Assembly: GCF_005484965.1 (NCBI RefSeq)
Contig: NZ_CP034036.1
Span: 2,976,001-3,040,000 of the forward strand
Direction: 5' to 3'
From: Brenneria nigrifluens DSM 30175 = ATCC 13028
Lineage (GTDB): Bacteria; Pseudomonadota; Gammaproteobacteria; Enterobacterales; Enterobacteriaceae
DNA length: 64,000 nucleotides
In this document: piece by piece, positions 36,546 through 45,505 of the stretch
Layout of the letters: every line of letters begins with the position of its first letter
Numbering within the stretch: the stretch's first letter is position 1
Notes under the pieces: generated by a model
Told to the model about the DNA's origin: nothing
Seen by the model: only the letters and a program-made list of their open reading frames with translations
The model's database searches: none
Position numbers and translations under genes: made by a program

Positions 36546-37394
36546 TTAGCGCGCGGCGGAAAAGCCGATGCCGCCCAGGATATTCTGCTGGCTGGGCTCG
36601 GACAGGTCGTGGATATGGCCGGCGATCTCCTCGGCGTTGGGACCGTAGACCCCCAGATCATATTTGGGATCGTAGTTGGCCAGTTGCTCGTTCAGCTTCT
36701 CATTGTTGCTGGTCAGGCTGACGCCGCCGTCAATGATGCGCAGCTGGCTTCCCCTGCCCCTGCCGATAGCGGTCAGCGCCGCCGTTTCCAGCGTGCCGTC
36801 CAGTATGAACGAACCGAACTGCGGCTGATTGCCCGTTAGTCCGGCAAACGAACCGCTGCCGGTTCTGGTGGCGGTGTCGATGGTATAGGTCAGCGAACCG
36901 TTGCCGGAGGTGGTGATATGGTTAAACACCTCGCCGGAGTAGGTCAGCGTCTGGTTGCCCAGCGCCGCGAACTCACGCGTTGTGGTGGCCCGACCGACCA
37001 CCGCGCGCACAAACTCGCGGTCGCTATCGCCGTTCTGGATCGCCTGAATGGCGTTATTGCCGATCACCGCCGAATATTGGCGCTTATAGATACGGAAAGC
37101 GGAGTTGTTGTAATCCAGGTTGCCGATGTCGTACTCACCAACCACATACAGATCCGTATTGTTCGGCAGGCTGTTCAGATCGATGGCGGCGGCGTTCACC
37201 CCGTAGGTTACGCCGTTATACTCAAAGGTGCCGTAAAAGCCGCCCGCCTCGGTAAAGGTAAAAGGCGCGGCACCAGAATTACCCAGCGCCGGGTTATTGA
37301 TGAATTCCGCCGTGGCGCCGCTGACGGCGGCGCTGAACAGCAGCGTGGAGCCGGCCAGCAGGCCGGAGACGGTTACAGCGACTGATTTTTTCAT
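36546..37394 (-). CDS. Secreted TbpB/hemophilin-like protein, predicted type XI secretion cargo
   Basis: The 282-residue protein has a signal peptide (MKKSVAVTVSGLLAGSTLLF, cleavage near SGA) with no lipobox cysteine and no cysteine anywhere, so a soluble secreted form is expected. The C-terminal domain has the small beta-barrel pattern of TbpB and hemophilins, with short repeating Gly/Thr/Ser strands. It ends with GVYGPNAEEIAGHI, the diagnostic (F/Y)YGPNAEEIxG motif of that fold, near residues 248-262. The N-terminal part (about 30-130) would be the ligand-binding handle. Its neighbours are a FhuE-type receptor upstream and a Slam translocon downstream. Hemophilins bind haem; the context here suggests a siderophore or haem ligand, which is inference. 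Confidence 0.85.
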   Translation of the reverse strand: MKKSVAVTVSGLLAGSTLLFSAAVSGATAEFINNPALGNSGAAPFTFTEAGGFYGTFEYNGVTYGVNAAAIDLNSLPNNTDLYVVGEYDIGNLDYNNSAFRIYKRQYSAVIGNNAIQAIQNGDSDREFVRAVVGRATTTREFAALGNQTLTYSGEVFNHITTSGNGSLTYTIDTATRTGSGSFAGLTGNQPQFGSFILDGTLETAALTAIGRGRGSQLRIIDGGVSLTSNNEKLNEQLANYDPKYDLGVYGPNAEEIAGHIHDLSEPSQQNILGGIGFSAAR

Positions 37395-37479
37395 GATTTA
37401 TTCCTCTTAAAAATCAATTAATTAACAGTTTTTGAATATCGAGTTAGTGGTATTTGCCGTTGCACCTCCTTGGTGGTGA

Positions 37480-40026
37480 TTAGAACTGATAATTCAGCGT
37501 AAACATTACGTTGCGCGGCACGCCGTACATATCGCGGCGCGGCGTTACGTAATAGGTTTTATCGAACAGATTCTGCACGTTAAGCCGCGCGCTTAACGCG
37601 TTGGTGATACGGTACTGGGCCATCAAATCGATGGTGGTCGAGCTGCCCAGATCCCATTTGGACATGGACAGATCGGGATAATTTTTCTCAATAAGCCCTT
37701 TTTGATACTGGGACCAAAATCGTTTGACCTTACCCTTAAAATTAACCCCCACGCCCAGATTCAGCCTCTCGGCGGCCTGCCAGTTGGCGAACAGCTTGAA
37801 CTGGTGTTTGGGCAGCGCGGCGTAGCGCCAGCGATACATCTCCATAGAGGCATACTGCCCGTCACCATTCTTGCCCCAGGCGGTCAAATCGGGCCAGGTG
37901 GTATCCATAAAGGTATAGGCGGCGTTAACTTGCAGGCGCGGCGTAACGCTGCCGCTGGCGGACAGCTCCACCCCCTGCACTTTTAAGCCCGGACCGGCGA
38001 ATACCGGCTCCAGCATGGTGTCCGCATAGGAGCAACCGGAGACGCCATGCCAGGCGCAGCCATAGTAGGTGGTGTAATAGGGCAGGTTGTCCTGCTTGGT
38101 ATGGAAATAGGCGATCTGGGTATTAAGCCTGTCGCCGAACAGGCTGCCCTTAAGGCCCAGTTCGAAGGTGTCGTTTTGCCGCTCTTCGATGGGATTGCCG
38201 TCGTAGCCGACGATGGCGCCGGCCTCGCTCTGCGGGTCGAGGGTGCGCGCGTAGCTGATATAGGCGGACCACTGGTCGGTCAGATCATAGACCAGACCGC
38301 CGAACCAGGAAAAGCCGCTCTGGTCCAGCTTAAGCGAATAGAGGTCATCGCGCACGCCGCGTCTGAAGACGTCCTGGTCCGACTCCCACTTGTTGTAGCG
38401 GCCGCCGGCGATGACCATCAGGCGATCGGTCAGGTTATAGCGCCCCGACAGGCTCAGGCCGTACTGTTTTTCCCTGGTCAGCACATCCGCAAGCTTGGCG
38501 TCATAGGTGTAGTAGGCATTGTAAAGAGCCTGAGAGGAAGCGCTTCTCAGATACGGCCTCGGCATGTTGCCGTTGTTGAATTCGTCCAGCGTGCAATTCG
38601 TCCAGCGCAAGGTGTTGCCGCAGTCGGTGTATGAACTGATGCCGGACTGACTACTAGCGTAGTAAGGCATGGTGACCTTATTGCGGTAGCCGGAGAAGCC
38701 GGCCACGATTTCGGCCTCGCGCCCCAGCAGCTCGAACTTGCCGTTAAGCGAGACATCAAGATTGTGCAGCTCCGCCTCCGGCCGCCACTGCCCGAATAAA
38801 TAGTTATAGGTTCCCTTATACGCACCGATTTCATTGTAACTATCAAGAAATCCGTAAACCGTATGGAAATCGGACTTGTTGTAGTTGTAGGCCACATTTA
38901 GCGTCCATTGATCGTTCAGGTAGTGGTCGGCGTTGAGAAAGGCGTTGATATTCTCGTTTTTGGCGAAGGTCCAGTCGGTGGCGTTATTGGCGCTGCGGCC
39001 TCCCGGAAACTTGGGGGGATTATCAGTAATGTAACTACTGGCTACCCCCTGCGCCATCACCGGACTAGCGCCGTCGATCTTCTGGTAGCCGTAGACCAGG
39101 CCGCCGCGCAGCAGCGTATCGTTCCCCAGCGGCAGCTCCAGCACGTTGTACAGGGTGTAGTCCTTCTTCCCGACGCGGTCCATCCAGTGGTCGCCGTCCT
39201 GCGCCACGCCGACCATGCGCCAGCGCAGGCCGGCCGATTCGTTAAGGGTGGTGGAAAAATCCACCTCGGCGCGCTTGCGGTTCCACGAGCCGTAGCCGAC
39301 GCCGGCGTTGAACTGCGGCGCCACCGTCGGTTTCTTGCGCACCAGGTTCAGGGTGGCGCCGGGGTCGCCGTTGCCGGAAACCAGCCCGGTGGAGCCGCGG
39401 ATCACGTCGATGCGCTCATAGATGGCGCTGTCCATCGCAAAAAAGCGGTTGTTGCCGTTCAGACCGCGCGTCATGATGCCCCCCGAGGGCGCGACGCTGG
39501 TCAGCACGCCGTCGAGCAGAAAGTTGCGAATGGCGAAGCCGCGCGAATAGTACGAGGTGTTGCCGGCGCCGGTGACGCCGTACTGCATCACCGTTACCCC
39601 CGGCGCGGCGTTGAGCACCGAATGGATATCGGTCAGATTCTGTTCCTTAATCTGCTTCTCGGTAATCACCGACACCGTCTGCGGCGTGCGCTTTAGCTCC
39701 AGATCGAGTTTGGTGGCGCTGCTGGAGCGCCTGACGCTGTAGCCGGTGGCGGCTTCCTGCTGGGGGTTGAGCGGCGCGGTGACCAGAATTTTATCTTCAA
39801 CCTCCGGCGGCCGGGCTTCCTCCCGCGCCTGGGCCTCGGCCGGCGCCGTTTCCGTCTGCGCCGCATCCGGGTTCGCCGCGCTCTCGGCGGCGGCGTGGTG
39901 GCCGAACAAAAGGATCAGCAGCGCGGCGGCCGATGATAGCGGAGAGCCGATACGCATGCCGGCCGGGGCCGTACGCGCATGCCAGCGCGCCAGCCTGAAT
40001 GGATGGTAGGACGTAAGTTTATTCAT
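37480..40026 (-). CDS. TonB-dependent siderophore receptor (FhuE/FpvA/FoxA family)
   Basis: The 848-residue precursor has a long signal peptide and a Pro/Glu/Ala-rich spacer, then a TonB box (DKILVTAP). The plug has TPQTVSVITEKQIKEQ, YYSRGFAIRNFLLDG and ERIDVIRGSTGLVSGNGDPGA followed by TLNLVRKKP. The barrel ends in Phe (VMFTLNYQF). The plug motifs are those of the FhuE/FpvA/FoxA group, which takes up hydroxamate, mixed-type or pyoverdine siderophores, and differ from haem receptors. There is no N-terminal STN signalling domain, so sigma/anti-sigma control is unlikely. It is the first gene of a minus-strand unit with the secreted protein and the Slam. A Fur-like site and a 21-bp-spaced direct repeat lie upstream. 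Confidence 0.92.
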   Translation of the reverse strand: MNKLTSYHPFRLARWHARTAPAGMRIGSPLSSAAALLILLFGHHAAAESAANPDAAQTETAPAEAQAREEARPPEVEDKILVTAPLNPQQEAATGYSVRRSSSATKLDLELKRTPQTVSVITEKQIKEQNLTDIHSVLNAAPGVTVMQYGVTGAGNTSYYSRGFAIRNFLLDGVLTSVAPSGGIMTRGLNGNNRFFAMDSAIYERIDVIRGSTGLVSGNGDPGATLNLVRKKPTVAPQFNAGVGYGSWNRKRAEVDFSTTLNESAGLRWRMVGVAQDGDHWMDRVGKKDYTLYNVLELPLGNDTLLRGGLVYGYQKIDGASPVMAQGVASSYITDNPPKFPGGRSANNATDWTFAKNENINAFLNADHYLNDQWTLNVAYNYNKSDFHTVYGFLDSYNEIGAYKGTYNYLFGQWRPEAELHNLDVSLNGKFELLGREAEIVAGFSGYRNKVTMPYYASSQSGISSYTDCGNTLRWTNCTLDEFNNGNMPRPYLRSASSQALYNAYYTYDAKLADVLTREKQYGLSLSGRYNLTDRLMVIAGGRYNKWESDQDVFRRGVRDDLYSLKLDQSGFSWFGGLVYDLTDQWSAYISYARTLDPQSEAGAIVGYDGNPIEERQNDTFELGLKGSLFGDRLNTQIAYFHTKQDNLPYYTTYYGCAWHGVSGCSYADTMLEPVFAGPGLKVQGVELSASGSVTPRLQVNAAYTFMDTTWPDLTAWGKNGDGQYASMEMYRWRYAALPKHQFKLFANWQAAERLNLGVGVNFKGKVKRFWSQYQKGLIEKNYPDLSMSKWDLGSSTTIDLMAQYRITNALSARLNVQNLFDKTYYVTPRRDMYGVPRNVMFTLNYQF

Positions 40027-40058
40027 TTTCCCAGGGCACCAAGTTAAGAATAAAATTT

Positions 40059-40077
40059 GTTAATGAGAATAAAACGC
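40059..40077. promoter_or_regulatory. Fur-box candidate before the FhuE-type receptor
   Basis: GTTAATGAGAATAAAACGC matches the left two hexamers of the Fur consensus in 10 of 12 positions and the right hexamer poorly. It lies 33 bases upstream of the start at 40026. Confidence 0.5.
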
Positions 40078-40124
40078 ATTTGTAATCAGACGACATCCTA
40101 GCCCTCATTCAGCGGGCCATGTGT

Positions 40125-40159
40125 GCCGAGCGGGAAAAGTTTGGCGCCGAGCGGGAAAA
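40125..40159. promoter_or_regulatory. Direct repeat spaced 21 bp, candidate AraC-type activator site
   Basis: GCCGAGCGGGAAAA occurs at 40125-40138 and again at 40146-40159, exactly 21 bases (two helical turns) apart. It lies about 100 bases upstream of the FhuE-type receptor start and right beside the AraC-family gene. Paired direct repeats of this kind are how YbtA/PchR-type proteins bind. Confidence 0.55.
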
Positions 40160-40237
40160 ACAAGAGTCTGAAGCGCTCTCCCGCCCGTCGCGGCAAGACG
40201 GAAGAGGCGATGTGGCGCGGATAAGGTTTTGGATGCG

Positions 40238-41254
40238 CTATTGACGGCTGGGGCTGTAGCCGTATTCGCGCTGGAACGCCTGGGTGAACCTGCTCGCGCA
40301 GGCATAGCCGCACTGCTGCGCGACGTGCTGCACGGTGTAGCGGCCGGAGTCGATCATTTCGCGCGCCCGCTGCATGCGCAGGCGGCGCAGATAGCCGGCG
40401 ATGCCCTGCCCGGTACGCTCGCGGAACAGTTTTTTCAGGTAGCACTCATTGATGCCGGCGCGGCGCGCCAGCTGGGCGATGGTCAGCGGCTGGTTCCACT
40501 CGGCGTGCAGGATCTCCAGCACCTCGTTGAGCGCGCGCTGCCAGCGTTGCGGCAGCGCGTTGGCGCCGTCCGGCGCCGCGTCCGCACAGGTCGTCAGGAA
40601 TCTAAGCAGAATTTCTATGGTCAGCGACTCCAGCTCCAGGCGGGCGAGCAGCGAGTTATTCACTTGCAGGTTCAGCACGCGCCGGCAGAGCCGGCACAGG
40701 CCGTCCGCCATTTGCGCCGTGGGCCGCAGCACGGCGTATGAACCGTGCCGGTGAAGAAAGGAGATGTCCACGCCCTGTTCCTGCAAAGTGAGAAACATAT
40801 CGCGCGGGATATCGATAGAGACGCCGCTGAGCAGGCAGCCGACGGGAACGCTGCGCCGCAGCACGCCCGGCGCGGTACGCAGCAGGATATCCCCGGCCGA
40901 CGCCGTGAGACTCGGATAGTTGGCCACGCCGTGGCCGATCTGCCCGCTGACCATAAAGCTCAGGCTGACGCTGTCGGGCAGCGTCGGGTGTTCGTTTTCC
41001 AGCGGATGCGTCAGGCGGCAGCATCGGCGTCCGACCATGATGCCGTTGTCGAATTCGTGCATATCCGTCCACCCTTCCCCCAGCGCCCGCTGAACCAGGT
41101 AGATCTTCTGCTTGCCCGCCGCGCATTGCAGGGGGCAGGAAGCGCAGTCGGACTCGATAAAGTGCGCGTGATGGGCGCTATAGCAACCGCTGTATTGCTC
41201 CAGCGGCGAGGCCGTTCGCCGCGTTTGTCGGTGGCGCAGGCCATACGTAGGCAT
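40238..41254 (-). CDS. AraC-family activator (YbtA/PchR type) with N-terminal cysteine cluster
   Basis: The 338-residue protein has the two C-terminal helix-turn-helix units of AraC proteins (LTIAQLARRAGINECYLKKLFRE; TVQHVAQQCGYACASRFTQAFQREYGYSP). Its effector domain is about 230 residues long, like PchR and YbtA, which activate siderophore genes when the ferric siderophore is present. An unusual feature is a cysteine group, Cys24, Cys37, Cys40 and Cys44 (DCASCPLQC), near the N-terminus. The start is supported by GGGGAGGA. A Fur-like site lies about 100 bases upstream. It probably activates the receptor/Slam unit downstream and perhaps the synthetase genes. Confidence 0.9.
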   Translation of the reverse strand: MPTYGLRHRQTRRTASPLEQYSGCYSAHHAHFIESDCASCPLQCAAGKQKIYLVQRALGEGWTDMHEFDNGIMVGRRCCRLTHPLENEHPTLPDSVSLSFMVSGQIGHGVANYPSLTASAGDILLRTAPGVLRRSVPVGCLLSGVSIDIPRDMFLTLQEQGVDISFLHRHGSYAVLRPTAQMADGLCRLCRRVLNLQVNNSLLARLELESLTIEILLRFLTTCADAAPDGANALPQRWQRALNEVLEILHAEWNQPLTIAQLARRAGINECYLKKLFRERTGQGIAGYLRRLRMQRAREMIDSGRYTVQHVAQQCGYACASRFTQAFQREYGYSPSRQ

Positions 41255-41353
41255 GATGCGTCCTCCCCGTGTTCCGAGCGCCGGCCGCTTAGCAATAAGC
41301 GCTGGTCGCTGGTCATATCGGTTAAAACATAATCACACCCTGATACAAATACA

Positions 41354-41372
41354 AATAATTATTATCATAAAT
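41354..41372. promoter_or_regulatory. Fur box upstream of the AraC-family gene
   Basis: AATAATTATTATCATAAAT matches 14 of 19 Fur-consensus positions, by eye. It lies 100 bases before the activator start at 41254 and fits iron repression of the activator. Confidence 0.6.
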
Positions 41373-41415
41373 ATGACTCTTATTTTGCTATAAGCCGGGG
41401 GAAAACCGCCCGCCG

Positions 41416-43677
41416 TCATAATCCAGACCAGCGGTGCAGCGCTTTCTCGCACAGGGCGATCAGCGTTTCCGTGGTGTGGACGCGCTCGGCAAACTGCGTG
41501 CTTAGCGAAATATGCCGCAGCAGGGAAAGGTGGGTGAATCCCTGCACGGCGTCGAGAGCGACGCCGGGGGAATGCGCCAGAAAGGCGTCGCAAAATCCCT
41601 GCTCATGGGGCGCCAGCGCCGCGCTGTCCCCATGGCAACGCAGCGCAAACTCCTGCACATGGGCGATATAGTTTCCGGCGTCCAGCGCCGCCGGACCCAG
41701 GCGGCACAGATCGAAATCCACCAGCACCAGCCGCCCCGGCGCATCGTCGGGCACTAGCACCTGATCGAAGTAAAAGTCGCGGTGCAGGCATACGTCGCGC
41801 TCATTAATCAACGCTATCGCTCGTTTTTCCGCCGCGTGCAGCAAAGGGTCCAGACGATCGCGCCAGCGAGGGTGGCACGCCGCCACGTCCGCCAGGCGAC
41901 GCCGCAAGATGGCGAGCTCATCCTCAATGCCCCAGCGGCGGGCCGCGATTTCCCGCCGCAAGGCGCGGTTTTGCTGCAAACGCGCCAGCGCCGCGCCGAC
42001 GCGCTCTCCCAGTTGGCGCAGGTTTTCAGCGTCGGGAAAGAGAAAATCGGCCATCGGTCTGGCCGCAACCTTGCGTTGCAGCCAGAGGTTAAACGACGGC
42101 ACCAGGGCCAAAGGTTCGGGCACGGCGACATCCGCGCGGTTATCAAAGCCGTTGCGCCACAGCGTCAACTGGCAGCGGAAAGCGCGTTCGTCCACGCCTT
42201 TCTCGCCGTATTTCCCCAACAGCTCCCACGGCGCCGCCTGCGCGGGCGGGCTTATCCGGTAATGCACCAGGGCGCGCTTCCCCGGTTTATGACGCACGAT
42301 TTCGCTATGCGTCAACCGGCTGCCCGCCGGCGCGCCGGACGCGGCGAGCACCGCGTCGGCGACCCTTTGGCTATCCCGCAGCGCGGCCACGCCGTCGCTC
42401 GCCGCCACTGCCGCGCCGGACGGCGGCGCATCGAGCAGGCGCTCCGCCGCCGTCAGCAGGGCGTCGAGCTGGGCGGGCCAGCGCGCCGCCCGTTTGCGAA
42501 AAGGCTCCGCCGCCAGACAGAGCGCGGCCCAGGCGACGTACCCGCCCAGATCGCCGAGCGGCAGCGCGCGCCGCGGCAAATAGCCGGCCAGCAAGGCGGC
42601 CACCGCGCCGTCCGCCTGCTCGCGGCTCACCGTCCGTTCAATTACCTGCAGCTCCAGCCGCGCCTGAAAGGTGGCGATATCGGCCAGGGGATTCCCGTAC
42701 GCCGCCCGATCCCAATCCACGATGCGCAGCGCGCCGTCGCCACGCAGCCTGATTAGCTGATCGGCGGAAAAATCGCCGTGAATCAGCGTCGGCGGCGTCG
42801 TTAGCCGCATCAGACGCCGGGCGATGCGCGCCGCCAGGCGGATAAAGCGCGGCACGCTGTGCGGGGCGACGGCCATCAGCGTGTTCCTGACGCGCCACAG
42901 CGCTTCAACGTCGTCGCTGCCGCGGCGGCGCAGCGGCAGCGAAAAATCGCTGTCGTGCACCTCGGCCAGCTTTTCCCCGGCAAGGCGCATCTCCCCGAGC
43001 GGGCAGTCGCCGCGCTGTTCCGGGCACAGGCTCTCCCCCTCCAGCCAGCGCGTCGCCAGTAGCCGGCGTTGCGCGTCCGCCCCCACTAGCGCGATATGCC
43101 CCAGCGCCGCGCCGATGGCGTTGCCCTGCACTATGCGTCCATACTCTTGCGCGCTTGCCCAGCGCAGCACCGCCAGCGCTTGACCGCGGCAGGCGATTTG
43201 CGCCACCGCGCGCCTGCCGGGCTTATAGCGCAGCAACCGCCAGCCAAGCGGCACCGAGGGGTCGATTTCCGGCAGCCACGCCGCCATCTGCCGTCCCAGC
43301 TCGCCGGGATGGTACAGCAGCGACAGCCCCGGCAGGTCGCTATCGTCCGCCGCAAGCGCCACAATCACCGCCGCATCCGGCAACAGGCTCGCCGACTGCG
43401 GCGCGCGCCGCCGAACGCGGGCGAAACGCTCGGGCGTCAGGGCCTTGGCGTAATAGCGGCGGCAAGCGCCGTCGGCGTCGGTCAGCAGCAGCCCGGCGAC
43501 GCAGCTGGTGGCCGGCTTATAGCGCAGATATTCAATCGCCAGCGCGCGCGTGCGCTCCAGTTGCGGCAGCAGGCGTATGCGCCGCAACAGCGCCTGGGCA
43601 TCCAGCAGCAGAGACAGGCCGGGCAGCGCCGGATCGCCGTTGACTATTTTCGCATCCGCACCCCGCCACATTTTCAT
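41416..43677 (-). CDS. Tandem APH-like phosphotransferase domains (uncharacterised kinase)
   Basis: The product of about 753 residues fuses two aminoglycoside-phosphotransferase-like kinase units. The first carries LIHGDFSADQLIRL and ALRIVDWDRAAYGNPLADI. The second carries CLHRDFYFDQVLV and LVLVDFDLCRLGPAALDAGNY. Both keep the catalytic Asp (HGDF, HRDF) and the metal-binding Asp (VDWD, VDFD). It has no signal peptide. The start is uncertain: GGGAGGGAG precedes both 43677 and 43671, while an ATG at 43707 overlaps the exporter stop. It ends the exporter/glycosyltransferase operon, so it may phosphorylate a sugar, lipid carrier or glycoside used there. Resistance by drug phosphorylation is less likely in this context. 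Confidence 0.75.
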   Translation of the reverse strand: MKMWRGADAKIVNGDPALPGLSLLLDAQALLRRIRLLPQLERTRALAIEYLRYKPATSCVAGLLLTDADGACRRYYAKALTPERFARVRRRAPQSASLLPDAAVIVALAADDSDLPGLSLLYHPGELGRQMAAWLPEIDPSVPLGWRLLRYKPGRRAVAQIACRGQALAVLRWASAQEYGRIVQGNAIGAALGHIALVGADAQRRLLATRWLEGESLCPEQRGDCPLGEMRLAGEKLAEVHDSDFSLPLRRRGSDDVEALWRVRNTLMAVAPHSVPRFIRLAARIARRLMRLTTPPTLIHGDFSADQLIRLRGDGALRIVDWDRAAYGNPLADIATFQARLELQVIERTVSREQADGAVAALLAGYLPRRALPLGDLGGYVAWAALCLAAEPFRKRAARWPAQLDALLTAAERLLDAPPSGAAVAASDGVAALRDSQRVADAVLAASGAPAGSRLTHSEIVRHKPGKRALVHYRISPPAQAAPWELLGKYGEKGVDERAFRCQLTLWRNGFDNRADVAVPEPLALVPSFNLWLQRKVAARPMADFLFPDAENLRQLGERVGAALARLQQNRALRREIAARRWGIEDELAILRRRLADVAACHPRWRDRLDPLLHAAEKRAIALINERDVCLHRDFYFDQVLVPDDAPGRLVLVDFDLCRLGPAALDAGNYIAHVQEFALRCHGDSAALAPHEQGFCDAFLAHSPGVALDAVQGFTHLSLLRHISLSTQFAERVHTTETLIALCEKALHRWSGL

Positions 43678-43696
43678 CTCCCTCCCGCGCCTGCCG

Positions 43697-45505
43697 TTAG
43701 CGTTCATTTTCCCGCCTTTGCAACTGCCACAGCCGTGCATAGCGCCCACCGGCGGCAATCAGTTGGTCATGACTCCCCTGCTCGACGATGCGCCCCTGCT
43801 CCAGAAACACGATATGGTCGGCGCGCGCGGCGAAAGAGAGATTATGGGTAATTAACAGGCTGGTGCGCCCCTGCATCAGCCGTAGCAGCGCCTCGGTGAC
43901 GTCGCGTTCGTTTTCGCTATCCAGCCCGACGTTGGGCTCGTCCAGAATCAGGATCGGCGTGCGGCGGATTGCGGCCCTGGCGATGGAAATCCGCTGCCGC
44001 TGCCCGCCGGACAGGGACTGCCCGCCTTCGCTGATAACGGTGTCGTAGCCGTGCGGCAGCGCCGTAATAAACTCATGGGCGTTCGCCAGCCGGGCGGCGG
44101 CGATAATCTCCTGCTCGCTAACCGGGCGCTGAGCGGCCAGGGCGATGTTTTCGCGAATGGAGACCCCCAGCAGCAGGCTGTCCTGCGGCACCACGCTGAT
44201 CTGCCGCCGCAGGCTGCTGATCGTGTAGTCGCCGAGATTGCGCCCGTCGAGTTCAACGGCGCCGGACTGCGGGTCATACAGGCGCAGCAGCAGGCTGCTG
44301 ATGGTGGACTTTCCCGCCCCGGAAGGGCCGGCGATGGCGACCGAACGTCCGGCCGGCGCGTGCAGGCTGAAGCCGTCCAGAATGCTCAGCATGGCGCCGT
44401 CGCGATCCGCCTGATAGCCAAAGCAGATATTCTCAAAGCGGATATCCCCGGCCGCCGCGTTCAATTCCGCGGCGTGCGGGCCGTCGACGATGTCCGACCG
44501 GCGCTCAAGCAGGTCGACCACGCGTTCGCCGGCGGCCAGCGCCTTGGATAGGCGCCCGGTATACTTGGCGTACTCCCGCACCGGCCGAAACGAATTTTTC
44601 AGATAGGACAGAAAGATAATCAGATCGCCCGGCGACAGTCTGCCGCTGAGCACGCTGCTGGCGCCGCATACCAGCACCAGCGCGGTCGCCAGCGCGATAA
44701 CCAGATCCACGCTGCGCTCCAGCCCCGCTTCCAGCCGTTTGGATCTGACGTTATGTCGGCTGCTTTGCATATTGTCGTCGCCGAAGCTTTTGATCGCCGC
44801 CGACTCCAGGCCCAGCGCCTGCACCGTCGAGATGGCGCCGATAAATTCGGCGGCTTTGGCCGCCAGTTTCCCCTCGCGCCTGCGCTGCTGCCGGCTGACC
44901 TGGTGAATATTTCTGGCGGCGCGGCGCGAGCGCCACAGCAGAAACGGCATCGGCAGCAGCGCTATCAACGCCAGCCGCCAGTCCAGATACAGCATCACGC
45001 CGAACATGCCGGTCAGGATAAGCAGGCTGGCGAGCATCGGCATCAGCGCTGTGACCGTCACCTCGCGCAGCATGCCGATATCGTTGATCAGGCGCATGGT
45101 TAAATCCCCCGTCCGCGCCCGATGGTGAAACGACAGCGGCAGATTCAGCAGGTGGGAGAACAGATCCCGGCGCACCTCGCCGAGTACCCGGCTGCCGACC
45201 AGCGCCAGCCCCAGGGTGCTGAGATAGCTCATCGCGGCTTTCAGCGCCGCGATGGCGACGACGCCGCCGGCGCAAAACCATAACAGCGCGGTTTTGCTCC
45301 AGTTTTCCATTCCCATAAGCCGCGGCGCGGCGGCGGCATCCGTCGTCAGCACCGCGTCAATCACCACCGCCAGCGGCCAGGGTTCCAGCAGGCGCATCGC
45401 CGTGGCGAACAGCAAGGCCCCCAGCGCCCCCCACAGCAGGCCGCGCTGCGGCGCGAGATAGGGGAGAAAAGCGCGGCCGACGTGCAACAGCGGGCGGCTA
45501 TTCAT
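43697..45505 (-). CDS. ABC exporter, fused permease-ATPase (MsbA-like)
   Basis: The 602-residue half-transporter has an N-terminal six-helix exporter domain (about 20-310). The C-terminal ATPase has AGPSGAGKST, a Q-loop, LSGGQRQRISIARA and ILILDEPNVGLDSENE, then the H-loop ITHNLSF. The Walker B neighbourhood is intact, so it should be active as a homodimer. The start overlaps the glycosyltransferase stop (ATGA) and the end runs into the kinase gene. It would flip or export the glycosylated product of this block across the inner membrane. Confidence 0.92.
   Translation of the reverse strand: MNSRPLLHVGRAFLPYLAPQRGLLWGALGALLFATAMRLLEPWPLAVVIDAVLTTDAAAAPRLMGMENWSKTALLWFCAGGVVAIAALKAAMSYLSTLGLALVGSRVLGEVRRDLFSHLLNLPLSFHHRARTGDLTMRLINDIGMLREVTVTALMPMLASLLILTGMFGVMLYLDWRLALIALLPMPFLLWRSRRAARNIHQVSRQQRRREGKLAAKAAEFIGAISTVQALGLESAAIKSFGDDNMQSSRHNVRSKRLEAGLERSVDLVIALATALVLVCGASSVLSGRLSPGDLIIFLSYLKNSFRPVREYAKYTGRLSKALAAGERVVDLLERRSDIVDGPHAAELNAAAGDIRFENICFGYQADRDGAMLSILDGFSLHAPAGRSVAIAGPSGAGKSTISSLLLRLYDPQSGAVELDGRNLGDYTISSLRRQISVVPQDSLLLGVSIRENIALAAQRPVSEQEIIAAARLANAHEFITALPHGYDTVISEGGQSLSGGQRQRISIARAAIRRTPILILDEPNVGLDSENERDVTEALLRLMQGRTSLLITHNLSFAARADHIVFLEQGRIVEQGSHDQLIAAGGRYARLWQLQRRENER

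Noticed and set aside
37440..37479. Terminator between the FhuE-type receptor and the secreted-protein gene
   Set aside because: Only a 4-bp stem (CACC/GGTG) is present with no T-run, so read-through in one operon is more likely.
41416..43677. Aminoglycoside resistance gene
   Set aside because: Although the domains are APH-like, the tandem fusion and the polysaccharide/exporter operon argue for a metabolic kinase.
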